This document shows, piece by piece, positions 43,231 through 52,971 of a DNA stretch of 64,000 nucleotides. The DNA is from Rhodoferax sp. BLA1 (GTDB taxonomy: Bacteria; Pseudomonadota; Gammaproteobacteria; Burkholderiales; Burkholderiaceae_C). The position numbers were made by a program, and so were the translations under genes. The stretch spans positions 1 to 64,000 of the forward strand of contig NZ_SZVI01000013.1 in assembly GCF_013416775.1 (NCBI RefSeq). The letters are read 5' to 3'. The first letter of the stretch is position 1. Every line of letters begins with the position of its first letter. Below the pieces are notes generated by a model that searched no databases, was not told the origin of the DNA, and saw only the letters and a program-made list of their open reading frames with translations.

Positions 43231-44994
43231 ATGACACCTGACTGGTTGGGTTTGCCACGCTTGCAGATCCTGGACACCTGCTTCAAGGATGGCTTGGGTT
43301 TTCTGAGAACCTGGCACACCTGGCAACACACCACAGACCGGCCCCGGATGCTGCATGTGGTGGCCCTGTGCCCCCGTGCGCCCACCTCCGAAACACTGGT
43401 ACAAGCCTGCGGCAGCGACACCAACCTGTTGCCGCTGGCCAACGAGCTGGTGGCGCACTGGTTTGGTCTCTTGCCCGGTTTTCACCGTTTTTTGCTGGCC
43501 AACGGTCAAGTGACTTTGACACTGTGTGTCGGTGATGCCTTGCAGGCGCTGCGCCAGCACACGTTTTTGGCGGATGAGGTGTGTGTCGCGCTGGATGCGC
43601 CTGAGCAGCCCGGTGAGTTCGACGCCCACAATCCCTGGGCCATCAAGGCCCTGGCACGCTGCTGCCGGCGCGGCACCACCCTGTATGCTCATCTGCCCAC
43701 AAGCACCGACGCATCGGACCTGCACCAACAGCTGTGCTCCAGCGGCTTCGCCATCAGCGACAACAGCACGGACGCCGAAAGACAGTTTCAGGCACGTTTT
43801 GACCCACCCTGGCCCCTCAAAACCAGCCGACAAAACCATAGCAGCGCCCTGCCCGTTCAGCGCTGCGCCGTGGTGGGTGCAGGCCTGGCTGGTGCCAGTG
43901 TGGCGGCGGCGCTGGCCCGACGCGGCTGGCAGGTGTTGGTGTTGGACGCCGCGCCAGCCCCGGCAGCAGGAGCGTCGGGTTTGCCGGTGGGCCTGGTGGT
44001 GCCACACACCTCCAGCGACGACTGCCCACTGTCACGCCTGTCGCGCGCCGGTGTGCGCCTCACCCTGCAACAAGCCCGGCAACATTTGCAGCCAGGCACA
44101 CAGTGGGCGGCAACCGGTGTGCTGGAGCGGCAGGTGGGTGGCACACCGCAGCTACCCAGCCACTGGCAGCCGGAGGGTCAGGACTGGTCGATTTCTGCCC
44201 CCGACAAGCTGGCCGATGGCCCGGGTCTGTGGCACCCACGAGCCGCCTGGATCCAACCCGCCGCGCTGGTGTCGGCCTGGCTCAAGCAGCCGGGTGTGAG
44301 GTTTCAGGGTGGTGCCAAGGTGTGCCATGTGCAACATATCGACGGCGTCTGGCAGTTGCTGGATGAGGCGCAGCAGGTGTTGTGTTGTGCCGAACGTGTG
44401 GTGTTTGCCAATGCCGGTGCTGCGCGCCCGCTGCTGGACAACTTGGCCCACAGCCATCCCGATCTGTCATCACAACTGCAGAGATTGCCGAGCACCCAGG
44501 GCATGCGGGGTCTGCTGAGCTGGGCGTTGCACAGCGATTCGACTGCGGACAAGGCGGCTTTTCCACCCTTTCCGGTCAATGGCTTCAGCGGCTTGGTGTC
44601 ACACGTGCCCACCGATCAAGGCCCGGCCTGGTTCATGGGCTCAAGCTACCAGCCAGAACAGCAGGTGGAACGCCCGGATGCCGACAACCATGTGCGCAAT
44701 TGGGAACACCTGAAAGAACTGTTGCCAAGTCTGGCGGGGCCCCTGGCCGCCAACTTTGCCTCTAAAAACCTGCAAACCTGGAAAGGCACACGGTGTATCA
44801 GCGCCGACCGCCTGCCCTTGGTGGGGCCATTGGACGCAGGGGCGCAACCCAGTCTGTGGCTCTGCGCCGCGCTGGGGTCACGTGGCCTGAGTTTTTCGGT
44901 GTTGTGTGCCGAGCTGCTGGCGGCCCAAATGGGCGCCGAACCCCTACCTGTGGAGGCCAAGCTGGCCAAGGCACTTCACGCGCTGCGCGGCTGA
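43231..44994 (+). CDS. mnmC: MnmC-like tRNA modification protein with eroded methyltransferase half
   Basis: 587 residues. The C-terminal half (about 205-587) is a good FAD-dependent MnmC(o) oxidoreductase: CAVVGAGLAGASVAAALARR, GASGLPVGLVVPHTSSDD, GTRCISADRLPLVGPL, LWLCAALGSRGLSFS. The N-terminal half aligns with MnmC(m) but starts about 45-50 residues late, and its SAM motif, normally ETGFGLGLNFL, reads DTCFKDGLGFL; the FLDGFAP motif is also lost (VALDAPEQP). The oxidase step (cmnm5U to nm5U) is plausible while the methylation step is doubtful. There is no room upstream for the missing codons because yggX ends at 43182. Confidence 0.82.
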   Translation: MTPDWLGLPRLQILDTCFKDGLGFLRTWHTWQHTTDRPRMLHVVALCPRAPTSETLVQACGSDTNLLPLANELVAHWFGLLPGFHRFLLANGQVTLTLCVGDALQALRQHTFLADEVCVALDAPEQPGEFDAHNPWAIKALARCCRRGTTLYAHLPTSTDASDLHQQLCSSGFAISDNSTDAERQFQARFDPPWPLKTSRQNHSSALPVQRCAVVGAGLAGASVAAALARRGWQVLVLDAAPAPAAGASGLPVGLVVPHTSSDDCPLSRLSRAGVRLTLQQARQHLQPGTQWAATGVLERQVGGTPQLPSHWQPEGQDWSISAPDKLADGPGLWHPRAAWIQPAALVSAWLKQPGVRFQGGAKVCHVQHIDGVWQLLDEAQQVLCCAERVVFANAGAARPLLDNLAHSHPDLSSQLQRLPSTQGMRGLLSWALHSDSTADKAAFPPFPVNGFSGLVSHVPTDQGPAWFMGSSYQPEQQVERPDADNHVRNWEHLKELLPSLAGPLAANFASKNLQTWKGTRCISADRLPLVGPLDAGAQPSLWLCAALGSRGLSFSVLCAELLAAQMGAEPLPVEAKLAKALHALRG

Positions 44995-44999
44995 GCAGC

Positions 45000-45968
45000 T
45001 CAGCGTTCCTTGCTGTAGGGAATGCCCAGCGCCTTTGGCGGAATGGACTTGCCAATGAAGCCCGCCAGCAACACCACTGTCATCAGATAAGGCAAGGCCT
45101 GAATGGCCTGCACCGGCACCTCACCCATGCCCGGCAGATGCACGCCTTGCAAGCGGATGGCCGCCGCGTCCAGAAAACCAAACAGCAGGCAGGCCCACAA
45201 GGCCTTGACCGGGTGCCAGCGGCCAAAAATCAGCGCGGCCAGCGCCATGAAACCACGCCCGGCGCTCATGTTCTGTGAAAAGCTGGCACTTTGCGCCAGC
45301 ACCAGGTAACTGCCCGCCAGGCCACACAAGATGCCGTTCAAGGTGAGTGCGGTGTAACGCAGGCGCATCACCGAGACACCGGCGGCGTCCACCATCTGCG
45401 GGTTCTCACCTACCGCACGCAGGCGCAAACCAAAACGGGTGCGAAACAACCCCCACCACAACACCGGCACCAGCAACAGGGCCAGGTACACCAGCGCGTT
45501 GTGGCCCAGCAGGCCATCACCGAGCACCTGACCCACCAGCGGCAGTCCACGCGCCGCCTCGGCCAGACCCGGCCACAACGCCTGGATACGCACCGCGTCA
45601 CTCACCGGCGGCGTCTGTCCACCCTGATGAAACCAGGCTGTACCCAGCACAGCGCTTAGGCCTGCAGCAATGATGTTGATAGCAACACCGGACACCACCT
45701 GGTCCCCCTTGTGGCTGACACAGGCCAGACCGTGCACCCAGGACAAAGCCACAGCCACACCCATGGCGGCCAAAATCGCCAGTGTCATCGAACCATAGGC
45801 TGCACCACAAGCCCCCGCCGCAAAAGCAGAGAGCAGCATCTTGCCTTCCAGCCCGATGTCCACCACGCCCGAGCGTTCCGACAACAGACCCGCCAGTGCA
45901 CAAAAAATCAGCGGGGTCGACACCCGCAGCGTGGACGCCAGCATGGCGCTGATCAGAGCTTCATCCAT
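45000..45968 (-). CDS. BMP-type nucleoside ABC transporter, second permease
   Basis: 322 residues, about eight to ten helices, BPD_transp_2 family. ERSGVVDIGLEGKMLLSAFA is the hallmark of this permease subclass, and VGENPQMVDAAGVSVMRLRY is the cytoplasmic coupling region. Last gene of the four-gene importer unit; starts 8 bases inside the end of the first permease gene. Substrate inferred as purine/pyrimidine nucleosides from the subclass and the adjacent nucleoside hydrolase. Confidence 0.9.
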   Translation of the reverse strand: MDEALISAMLASTLRVSTPLIFCALAGLLSERSGVVDIGLEGKMLLSAFAAGACGAAYGSMTLAILAAMGVAVALSWVHGLACVSHKGDQVVSGVAINIIAAGLSAVLGTAWFHQGGQTPPVSDAVRIQALWPGLAEAARGLPLVGQVLGDGLLGHNALVYLALLLVPVLWWGLFRTRFGLRLRAVGENPQMVDAAGVSVMRLRYTALTLNGILCGLAGSYLVLAQSASFSQNMSAGRGFMALAALIFGRWHPVKALWACLLFGFLDAAAIRLQGVHLPGMGEVPVQAIQALPYLMTVVLLAGFIGKSIPPKALGIPYSKER

Positions 45969-47088
45969 GGCTGGCTCCTGTGTTGGTTTTGCTGACCCCG
46001 GCTTGGCCGAACCAACCCAGCAATCGCGCCAGGATCGGTGCAATCACATAGGTCATGGCGCCCGAAAATAGCACGATGAAACCCTGCAACATCACCACCA
46101 TGTCACGGCTGAAGTCCTGCACCTCAAACGCCACCTCGGCACCACCCTGGAACAAGGCGCCAAACAGCAGGCTGGCCAGCACAATGCCCAGCGGGTGGTT
46201 GCGCCCCATCAGCGCCACCGCAATGCCGGTGAAACCCGCACCACTCACAAATTCCAGAATCAGCTTGCCGCTGACACCGGCTACCTCGTTCATGCCCACC
46301 AGTCCGGCCAGCGCACCCGAGATCGCCATGGCCATCACCACCTGATGGCGGGACTTGATACCCGCATATTCCGCCGCGCCCGGGCTCGACCCGACCGCGC
46401 GCAGCCGGTAACCAGCGCGTGTGCGCCACAAAAACAGGTAAACGGCCACCGCTGCGAGTGCGGCCAGCAGCACACTCAGGTTCAGCGGAGAAGACGGCCA
46501 GTCGATGCCGATATGGCGCAGCACCTCGTGCATCGCCGGCAATTTGGCCGAGGGTGAAAACGCCACACTCTCGGGCGACATCTCGCCCTTGGGTCGTAAA
46601 TGGTTCACCAACACATACACCAGCACCGTGCTGGCGATGAAGTTGAACATGATGGTGGTGATGACTACATGGCTGCCCCGGTAGGCCTGTAAGTACCCCG
46701 GCACCGCCGCCCAGGCCATGCCAAACAAGGCGCCTGAGAGCATCATGATCGGCAGCATCAACCAGGCGGGCAAAAATGCCGACCACCACAGCGCCACCAG
46801 ACCGGTGCCCAAGCCCCCCATGATGGCCTGGCCTTCACCACCGATGTTGAACAGCCCCCCATGGAATGCCACCGCCACAGCCAGCCCGGTGAAGACAAAG
46901 GTGGTGGCGTAGTAGAAGGTGTAGCTGATGCCGCGTGCGGTGCCAAAAGCGCCGTACACCAGCACCTGGATCACCTCCCACGGGTCCTGGCCCACCAGCG
47001 CCACCACGGCACCAGCAGCCAGCAGCGCCACCAACAAACTCACCAGCGGCAACAGCACCAGATCAGCCCAACGCGGCAATGTGTTCAT
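45961..47088 (-). CDS. BMP-type nucleoside ABC transporter, first permease
   Basis: 375 residues, about nine helices. VAFHGGLFNIGGEGQAIMGG, GYRLRAVGSSPGAAEYAGI and GFTGIAVALMGRNHPLGI are the features shared with NupB/RnsC-like permeases. ATG 47088 overlaps the ATPase stop (ATGA), so translation is coupled. Confidence 0.9.
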   Translation of the reverse strand: MNTLPRWADLVLLPLVSLLVALLAAGAVVALVGQDPWEVIQVLVYGAFGTARGISYTFYYATTFVFTGLAVAVAFHGGLFNIGGEGQAIMGGLGTGLVALWWSAFLPAWLMLPIMMLSGALFGMAWAAVPGYLQAYRGSHVVITTIMFNFIASTVLVYVLVNHLRPKGEMSPESVAFSPSAKLPAMHEVLRHIGIDWPSSPLNLSVLLAALAAVAVYLFLWRTRAGYRLRAVGSSPGAAEYAGIKSRHQVVMAMAISGALAGLVGMNEVAGVSGKLILEFVSGAGFTGIAVALMGRNHPLGIVLASLLFGALFQGGAEVAFEVQDFSRDMVVMLQGFIVLFSGAMTYVIAPILARLLGWFGQAGVSKTNTGASHG

Positions 47089-48617
47089 ACCTGGCACCCC
47101 GTCATCAACATCCCCAACGCAGCTTCGGTGCAGTCCGCAATCGGCAACTCACCAGCGATCCGCCCCTGGTTCATCACCAGCACCCGGTCAGAGAGCGCCA
47201 AAATTTCATCGAGTTCACTCGACACCACCAACACCGCACAACCAGCTTGGCGCAGCGCGCGCAGCTGGGTGTAGATGAATTCGATGGCACCAATGTCCAC
47301 ACCACGGGTGGGTTGCCCCACCAGCAGCACCTTGGGCGCCCGTCCCAGTTCGCGTGCCAGCACCAGCTTTTGCTGGTTGCCGCCCGAGAACTTGCTGCTC
47401 GGCAGCAGCGGGTCGCGTGGGCGCACGTCAAAACGTTCCATCATGTCCACGGTAGCGTGTTGCATGTGGACATGGTTCATCCAACCACCACTGGAATACT
47501 CGGGCAAGTCGTCGTAACCCAACACCGCCGACTCCCAGGCCGCAAAGGCCATCACCAGCGCACGGGCGTGCCGGTCTTCGGGCACATGGGCCAGGCCCAG
47601 GGCACGAGCCTGGCTCGGGTTGAGCCAGTTCGGCGGCTCAAAATGGCTGCCCAGCACCTGCAGCTGGCCTTGGTCTGGGGTCAGCAGGCCGGTCAACACA
47701 TCCATCAACTCACTCTGGCCATTGCCCGAGACACCGGCCACACCCACCATTTCACCGGCACGCAGGCTCAAGGAAACATCTTTGAGTCGGAACACACCCA
47801 GGCTGTCAGTCACCGACAGGTGATCGGCCTGCAACAACACCTCACCGGGCTGCTGGGCGCTGTCGGCCGAGCGACCCATGTGCACCTTGCGCCCCACCAT
47901 GGCCTGCGCCAGGCCTTCGACCGAGGCTTCAGCGATCGGCACCTCGGCCACCACCTGGCCAGCACGCATCACGGTGACCACATCACACAGCGCCATCACT
48001 TCCTTGAGTTTGTGGGTGATCAGGATCAGGGTCGTGCCCTGCTCACGCAGGCGCTTGAGCACCCCAAACAGCTGGGTGGTTTCCTGCGGCGTGAGCACTG
48101 CGGTGGGCTCGTCCAGAATCAGGATCTTGGCACCGCGGTACAGGGTCTTGAGAATTTCCAGGCGCTGGCGGTCGCCCACAGGCAGATCCGCTACCAGACT
48201 GTCGAGCGGGATTTGTAAACCGGTGGAAACCATCAAGTCGTTGAGCTTGCTGCGCACCTGGGCGTCAGAGCGCTGCAGCAGCCAATGTGGCTCGGCGCCA
48301 AGCATCACGTTCTCCAGCGCGGTCAGGGTGTCGACCAGCATGAAGTGCTGGTGCACCATGCCAATGCCACGCGCGATGGCGTCATCGGCGTTGCGGATAT
48401 CGGCGCTCTGGCCAAACACCTCGATCTGCCCGCTGTCGGCCTGGTAAAAGCCGTACAGGATCGACATCAGCGTGCTTTTGCCGGCACCGTTTTCACCCAC
48501 GATGCCATGCACCGTGCCGGTGCGCACCGTCAAGTCGACGTTGGCATTGGCGGCCACGGCACCAAAGTGTTTGTGGATGGCGGTCATACGGACCGCCACT
48601 GGGGTTGGTTCAAGCAT
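47085..48617 (-). CDS. BMP-type nucleoside ABC transporter, double ATPase
   Basis: 510 residues containing two nucleotide-binding domains, the sugar/nucleoside importer arrangement (RbsA/RnsB-like). Domain 1 has GIVGENGAGKSTLMSILYG and VGDRQRLEILKTLYRGAKIL; domain 2 has GVAGVSGNGQSELMDVLTG and FSGGNQQKLVLARELG. The second Walker A is degenerate, lacking the usual GKS, which is normal for this family. Probably powers both permeases as a single chain. Confidence 0.93.
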   Translation of the reverse strand: MLEPTPVAVRMTAIHKHFGAVAANANVDLTVRTGTVHGIVGENGAGKSTLMSILYGFYQADSGQIEVFGQSADIRNADDAIARGIGMVHQHFMLVDTLTALENVMLGAEPHWLLQRSDAQVRSKLNDLMVSTGLQIPLDSLVADLPVGDRQRLEILKTLYRGAKILILDEPTAVLTPQETTQLFGVLKRLREQGTTLILITHKLKEVMALCDVVTVMRAGQVVAEVPIAEASVEGLAQAMVGRKVHMGRSADSAQQPGEVLLQADHLSVTDSLGVFRLKDVSLSLRAGEMVGVAGVSGNGQSELMDVLTGLLTPDQGQLQVLGSHFEPPNWLNPSQARALGLAHVPEDRHARALVMAFAAWESAVLGYDDLPEYSSGGWMNHVHMQHATVDMMERFDVRPRDPLLPSSKFSGGNQQKLVLARELGRAPKVLLVGQPTRGVDIGAIEFIYTQLRALRQAGCAVLVVSSELDEILALSDRVLVMNQGRIAGELPIADCTEAALGMLMTGCQV

Positions 48618-48678
48618 CTTGCAAAGCCCGGTGGTTGGCCGGGTGGCCTGAAGAGGTGTGTGTCCAGACTTTATACAT

Positions 48679-48724
48679 CTTTTTGGGCTCTAGCCCTTAT
48701 TCTGCTTGGGTGATTAGCTATATC
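48679..48724 (+). repeat. Interspersed repeat copy 10
   Basis: TTTTGGGCTCTAGCCCTTAT, spacer TCTGC, TTGGGTGATTAGCTATAT, forward sense. In the 214-base spacer between the binding-protein gene and the ATPase gene, a place where transcript processing could set their ratio. Confidence 0.75.
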
Positions 48725-48831
48725 TATGAGAGTGATTCAGGGCTGTTGACACACGCACGCCACCTGGACGGGGCGAAGTCGCATCAACAGCCGCATGGAC
48801 CGGGCTCAGCACGCGCCGAGCCGCCACAACA

Positions 48832-49812
48832 TCAGTATTTACAAGCGTTGTCTGCCATGTAATCAGCCACCTTGATCTTGCCGCTGATGATGTCGGCCTT
48901 GGCGGCCTCTACCTTTTTCTTCATCTCAGGGGTCACCAGTTTGGCGTTGTACTGGTCCATGGCATAACTCACGCCGTTGCCCTTGAGACCGAGCACCAAA
49001 ACGCCGGGTTTGAACGACTTGGCCACGTCGTACACCGCCACATCGATGCCCTTGACCATCGAGGTCAGCATGGTGCCGGGTTGCACATGGTTCTGGTTGC
49101 TGTCCACACCAATGGCGAGTTTGCCGCTGTCCTTGGCGGCTTGGTAAACACCCATGCCGGTGCCGCCCGCTGCGGCGAACACCACATCGGCGCCCTTGGC
49201 GAACTGGGCCTTGGCCAACTCACCACCGCGTGCCGGGTCGGCCCAGGCCGCACCCGTGGTGCCGGTCATGTTGCTGAACACTTCAGCCTTGGGGTTGATG
49301 TATTTGGCGCCCTGCTCGTAGCCGCACTGGAACTTGCGGATCAACGGGATGTCCATGCCGCCAATAAAACCGACCTTGCCGGTCTTGCTGGCAATCGCGG
49401 CCATGGCGCCGACCAAAAAGCTGCCTTCGTGTTCCTTGAACACCACCGACTGCACATTGGGCAGGTCCACCACGCTGTCAATGATGGCGAACTGCAGCTT
49501 GGGGAATTCTTTGGCCAGCTTCTCGATGGCGGAAGCCTGGCTGAAACCGACACCAATGATCGGTGTGGCGCCACGTTCGGCCATACGGCGCAGGGCCTGT
49601 TCGCGCTGGGACTCGTTGGAGATTTCAAACTCTAGGTATTTCTTGCCCGTTTCCTTCTTCCACATCTCCATGCCGTTGTAAGCCGCCTCGTTGAACGACT
49701 TGTCAAACTTGCCGCCCATGTCGTACACCACCGAAGGTTCGGCCCACACAGCCGTTGCCACCAGGGCTGCAGCGGCGACAACACTCAGACGTAAAACAGA
49801 TTTCAGAGCCAT
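48832..49812 (-). CDS. BMP family nucleoside-binding protein
   Basis: 326 residues. N-terminal signal peptide (SVLRLSVVAAAALVATAVWA, cleaved about residue 24), then a PnrA/Med-type fold: VVYDMGGKFDKSFNEAAYNG, FAIIDSVVDLPNVQSVVF, GFIGGMDIPLIRKFQCGYE, ADVVFAAAGGTGMGVYQAA. There is no lipobox, so it is a free periplasmic protein. First gene of the importer unit; a long spacer with repeat copy 10 separates it from the ATPase. Confidence 0.92.
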   Translation of the reverse strand: MALKSVLRLSVVAAAALVATAVWAEPSVVYDMGGKFDKSFNEAAYNGMEMWKKETGKKYLEFEISNESQREQALRRMAERGATPIIGVGFSQASAIEKLAKEFPKLQFAIIDSVVDLPNVQSVVFKEHEGSFLVGAMAAIASKTGKVGFIGGMDIPLIRKFQCGYEQGAKYINPKAEVFSNMTGTTGAAWADPARGGELAKAQFAKGADVVFAAAGGTGMGVYQAAKDSGKLAIGVDSNQNHVQPGTMLTSMVKGIDVAVYDVAKSFKPGVLVLGLKGNGVSYAMDQYNAKLVTPEMKKKVEAAKADIISGKIKVADYMADNACKY

Positions 49813-49992
49813 GACAAATCACTTTCAAAAGTTGAACAAACCCCGGTAAAAACCGGGCGGACAAAGACAAGCAGGCACTATGCCACGATTTAGGCGCTGC
49901 CAGCCCGCGCGACATAATGGCGGCCCCCTACTGACTCAAAAATAGGCCCCTGATGCTGCTTGGCGGCGCTGCCAACTGCTTGACCCACCCCC

Positions 49993-51018
49993 ATGACCCA
50001 CACCGCGATGTCCCACCTACCCAAAAAAGTCATTTACGACACCGACCCAGGCGTGGACGACGCCATGGCGCTGTATTACGCGCTGGCCCACCCCGGCATC
50101 GAGGTGGTCGGCATCACCACCACTTTTGGCAATGTGTATGTGGAACAGGCCGCGACCAACGCGCTGTACCTCAGCGCGCTGGCGGGCCGCTTGATCCCGG
50201 TGACACAGGGCGTGGCGCAACCCCTGATGAAAACCGCAGAGCCGCCCCCCGACTACATCCATGGTGCCGATGGTCTGGGCAACCTGCCCCATCGCCTGGC
50301 CACCCAGGGCAGACTGGACCCGCGCTCCTCGGCCCAGTTCATCGTCGACACGGCGCGCCAATTCCCCGGTGAGATCACCCTGGTGGCGGTCGGCCCGCTG
50401 GGCAACCTGGCCACCGCGCTGCAACTGGCGCCCGAGTTGCCCACCCTGGTGCGCGAGGTGATCTTGATGGGCGGTGCGGTGCTCGAATCTGGCAATGTGT
50501 CACCGGTGGCCGAGGCCAACATCTGGAACGACCCGCACGCCGCCGACGCGGTGTTCACCGCAGGCTGGCCTTTGACCATGGTCGGGCTGGATGTGACGCA
50601 CCAGGTGATCCTGCCGCTGTCGCTGTTCAAGCAGATTGCCGAACACCACCAGCACATTGCCACCGACACCTTGCACCACGCGGTGGCGTTTTACAGCGCG
50701 TTTTACAGTGAACGCGACCCGGTGGTGGGCCAGGTCACCGGTTGTTACGGCCACGACGTGCTGGCCTTTGTGGTGCTGACCAACCCCGAACTCTTCACCC
50801 TGCAGGCCGGACGGGTGCGGGTGGCGGTGGACGGCCTGGCGCAGGGCCAGACCATGATGCAGCGCAAGGCGGTGACTTACCCGCAGCATGGCTGGCACGA
50901 GGAGATTCCGCACACCCAGGTGTGTATGCAGGTTCAGGCCGAGGCCTGCCGGGCTGTGGTGCAAACCACTCTGCAGCGGGATTGGTTGCAAAATCCGCTT
51001 CTAGCCCTTGCTAAATAA
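49993..51018 (+). CDS. Nucleoside hydrolase
   Basis: 341 residues, inosine-uridine-preferring family. The Ca2+-binding IYDTDPGVDDAMALYYAL near residue 14, GNVYVEQAATNALYL, VAVGPLGNLATAL and EANIWNDPHAADAV are characteristic. Cleaves the N-glycosidic bond to give ribose and a free base. Divergent from the nucleoside-binding-protein gene and convergent with rpiA, so it fits a salvage route. The last codons (LQNPLLALAK) and stop come from repeat copy 11. Confidence 0.93.
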   Translation: MTHTAMSHLPKKVIYDTDPGVDDAMALYYALAHPGIEVVGITTTFGNVYVEQAATNALYLSALAGRLIPVTQGVAQPLMKTAEPPPDYIHGADGLGNLPHRLATQGRLDPRSSAQFIVDTARQFPGEITLVAVGPLGNLATALQLAPELPTLVREVILMGGAVLESGNVSPVAEANIWNDPHAADAVFTAGWPLTMVGLDVTHQVILPLSLFKQIAEHHQHIATDTLHHAVAFYSAFYSERDPVVGQVTGCYGHDVLAFVVLTNPELFTLQAGRVRVAVDGLAQGQTMMQRKAVTYPQHGWHEEIPHTQVCMQVQAEACRAVVQTTLQRDWLQNPLLALAK

Positions 51019-51030
51019 GGGTGGATAGCT
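50987..51030 (+). repeat. Interspersed repeat copy 11, at the 3' end of the nucleoside hydrolase gene
   Basis: CGCTTCTAGCCCTTGCTAA then ATAAGGGTGGATAGCT, forward sense. It supplies the last nine or so codons and the stop of the gene. Confidence 0.8.
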
Positions 51031-51043
51031 CCTCTTTGAGGAG
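51029..51043. terminator. Small hairpin between convergent genes
   Basis: CTCCTC TTT GAGGAG, a perfect 6-bp stem, between the nucleoside hydrolase and rpiA stops. No T-run; may act with repeat copy 11. Confidence 0.4.
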
Positions 51044-51045
51044 TA

Positions 51046-51750
51046 TCAGAACGTCAGCGTTTTGACCCCACTGGCCGTGCCCACCAGGCACACCTGGGCT
51101 TTCTGGAAGGCAAAGACGCCGACCGTGACCACACCGGGCCACTGGTTGACCTGCGACTCAAAGGCCAGCGGTTCGCTGATCTGCAGGCCGGTCACATCCA
51201 GGATGTGTTGGCCGTTGTCGGTGACCAGCGGCGCACCATCCTTGAGCCGCAGCACCACGGTGCCGCCCATGACCTGAAACTGGCGGGTGATGCGATTGAC
51301 CGCCATCGGGATCACCTCGACGGGCAGCGGAAACTTGCCCAGGGTCTGCACCAGCTTGGACTCGTCGGCAATACAGACAAAACGGCGCGACTGTGCGGCC
51401 ACAATCTTCTCGCGCGTCAAGGCCGCGCCGCCGCCTTTGATCAGGTAACCGTTCGGGTCTACCTCGTCGGCGCCGTCGATGTAGACCGACAGCTCGGTCA
51501 CCTCGTTGCAGTCAAACACGGTGATACCGAGCGCTTGCAGCCGCTCGGTGCTGGCCACCGAACTCGACACCGCACCGGTGATCTGATCTTTCATGCTGGC
51601 CAGCGCATCGATGAACTTGTTGACGGTGGAGCCGGTGCCGACACCCACAATCTCCCCCGGCACCACATACTTCAAGGCGGCCTGACCCACCAGGGTTTTC
51701 AGGTCATCCTGGGACAAAACAGCGGCGGTCGAGCTTGGGGTGGACGTCAT
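51046..51750 (-). CDS. rpiA: Ribose-5-phosphate isomerase A
   Basis: 234 residues. Interconverts ribose-5-P and ribulose-5-P. Motifs [36 protein letters not shown] and [19 protein letters not shown] are diagnostic. Divergent from pyrD with 47 bases between starts. Next to nucleoside import and hydrolysis genes, it would connect salvaged ribose to the pentose phosphate pathway, after a ribokinase that is not in the window. Confidence 0.95.
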   Translation of the reverse strand: MTSTPSSTAAVLSQDDLKTLVGQAALKYVVPGEIVGVGTGSTVNKFIDALASMKDQITGAVSSSVASTERLQALGITVFDCNEVTELSVYIDGADEVDPNGYLIKGGGAALTREKIVAAQSRRFVCIADESKLVQTLGKFPLPVEVIPMAVNRITRQFQVMGGTVVLRLKDGAPLVTDNGQHILDVTGLQISEPLAFESQVNQWPGVVTVGVFAFQKAQVCLVGTASGVKTLTF

Positions 51751-51797
51751 CGGGGAAAATCCTTGTGATTGATCGGTTTATCTTGAGGAATTATCCA

Positions 51798-52898
51798 ATG
51801 GCTCTTCTCCCTTACGCGCTGGCGCGCCCCTTTTTGTTTGGTATGGACCCCGAGGCCGCGCATGAGCTGACGATCGCGTCGCTAACACACACCCAAGGCT
51901 CGGCGCTGCGCTGGGCCTACGCCAGCACACCAGTGAGTGACCCGATCACCCTGGCAGGCCTGAGGTTTCCAAACCGCGTGGGCCTAGCCGCCGGGCTGGA
52001 CAAAAACGCCCGCTGCATCGACGGCCTGGGTGCCATGGGTTTCGGTTTTGTCGAAGTCGGCACGGTGACACCGTTGGCGCAACCCGGCAACTCCAAGCCG
52101 CGCCTGTTTCGCCTGCCCGAGGCCAAGGCTTTGATCAACCGATTGGGTTTCAACAACGACGGCTTGCAAAGCTTCATCACTAACGTCAAACAATCCGCGC
52201 TGTACCAAGGTCGTGGCACCGGTTGTTGTGGCCCGAACCCGATGTTGCTGGGCCTAAACATCGGCAAAAACGCCATCACCCCGATCGAGCGCGCCACCGA
52301 CGACTACCTGACCTGCCTGGACGGTGTCTACCCCTATGCCGACTACGTCACCGTCAACATCTCCAGCCCCAACACCAAGAACCTGCGCAGCCTGCAAAGT
52401 GACGAGGCGCTGGACGCTCTGCTGGGCGCGATTTCCGAACGACGCGAACAGCTGGCGCAGCAACACGGCAAACACATCCCCATCTTCCTGAAAATTGCAC
52501 CGGATCTGGACGCGGATCAGGTCAGCGTGATTGCCCAGACGCTGCTGCGCTACGGCACCGATAACACCGGCCAGGTCAACAACGCCTGGGGCGTGATCGC
52601 CACCAACACCACGCTGAGCCGCGACGCGGTCAAAGGTCTGGCCCACGCCGAGGAGACCGGCGGCCTATCCGGTGCGCCAGTGCTGGCCAAAAGCAACCAG
52701 GTGGTGAGCCAGTTGCGTGCCGCGCTGGGCAAAAGCTTTCCCATCATCGGTGCGGGCGGCATCATGAGCGCCGAGGACGCGGTGAGCAAAATCAAGGCCG
52801 GCGCCGACGCCGTGCAGATCTACACCGGCTTGATCTACCGCGGCCCGGGGCTGGTCAAGGAAGCGGCGGCACTGATCAAAACCCGCTGCGCGTCCTGA
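51798..52898 (+). CDS. pyrD: Dihydroorotate dehydrogenase (quinone), class 2
   Basis: 366 residues. N-terminal membrane-associating helix ([20 protein letters not shown]), flavin motifs [11 protein letters not shown] and [14 protein letters not shown] with the class-2 catalytic serine, and a C-terminal [20 protein letters not shown]. Reduces quinone while making orotate. TTGAGGAA upstream of ATG 51798 serves as ribosome-binding site. Confidence 0.95.
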   Translation: MALLPYALARPFLFGMDPEAAHELTIASLTHTQGSALRWAYASTPVSDPITLAGLRFPNRVGLAAGLDKNARCIDGLGAMGFGFVEVGTVTPLAQPGNSKPRLFRLPEAKALINRLGFNNDGLQSFITNVKQSALYQGRGTGCCGPNPMLLGLNIGKNAITPIERATDDYLTCLDGVYPYADYVTVNISSPNTKNLRSLQSDEALDALLGAISERREQLAQQHGKHIPIFLKIAPDLDADQVSVIAQTLLRYGTDNTGQVNNAWGVIATNTTLSRDAVKGLAHAEETGGLSGAPVLAKSNQVVSQLRAALGKSFPIIGAGGIMSAEDAVSKIKAGADAVQIYTGLIYRGPGLVKEAAALIKTRCAS

Positions 52899-52971
52899 TC
52901 AGGCCGCAGATTCACAGGGCTTTCACCCTGTTGACACCGGTATGACTTGTCGGCCATGCACAATGGCTGGC

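Noticed and set aside
47085-48617. Degenerate second Walker A in the nucleoside ABC ATPase
   Set aside because: Loss of the GKS in the second domain is usual in RbsA-like double ATPases.
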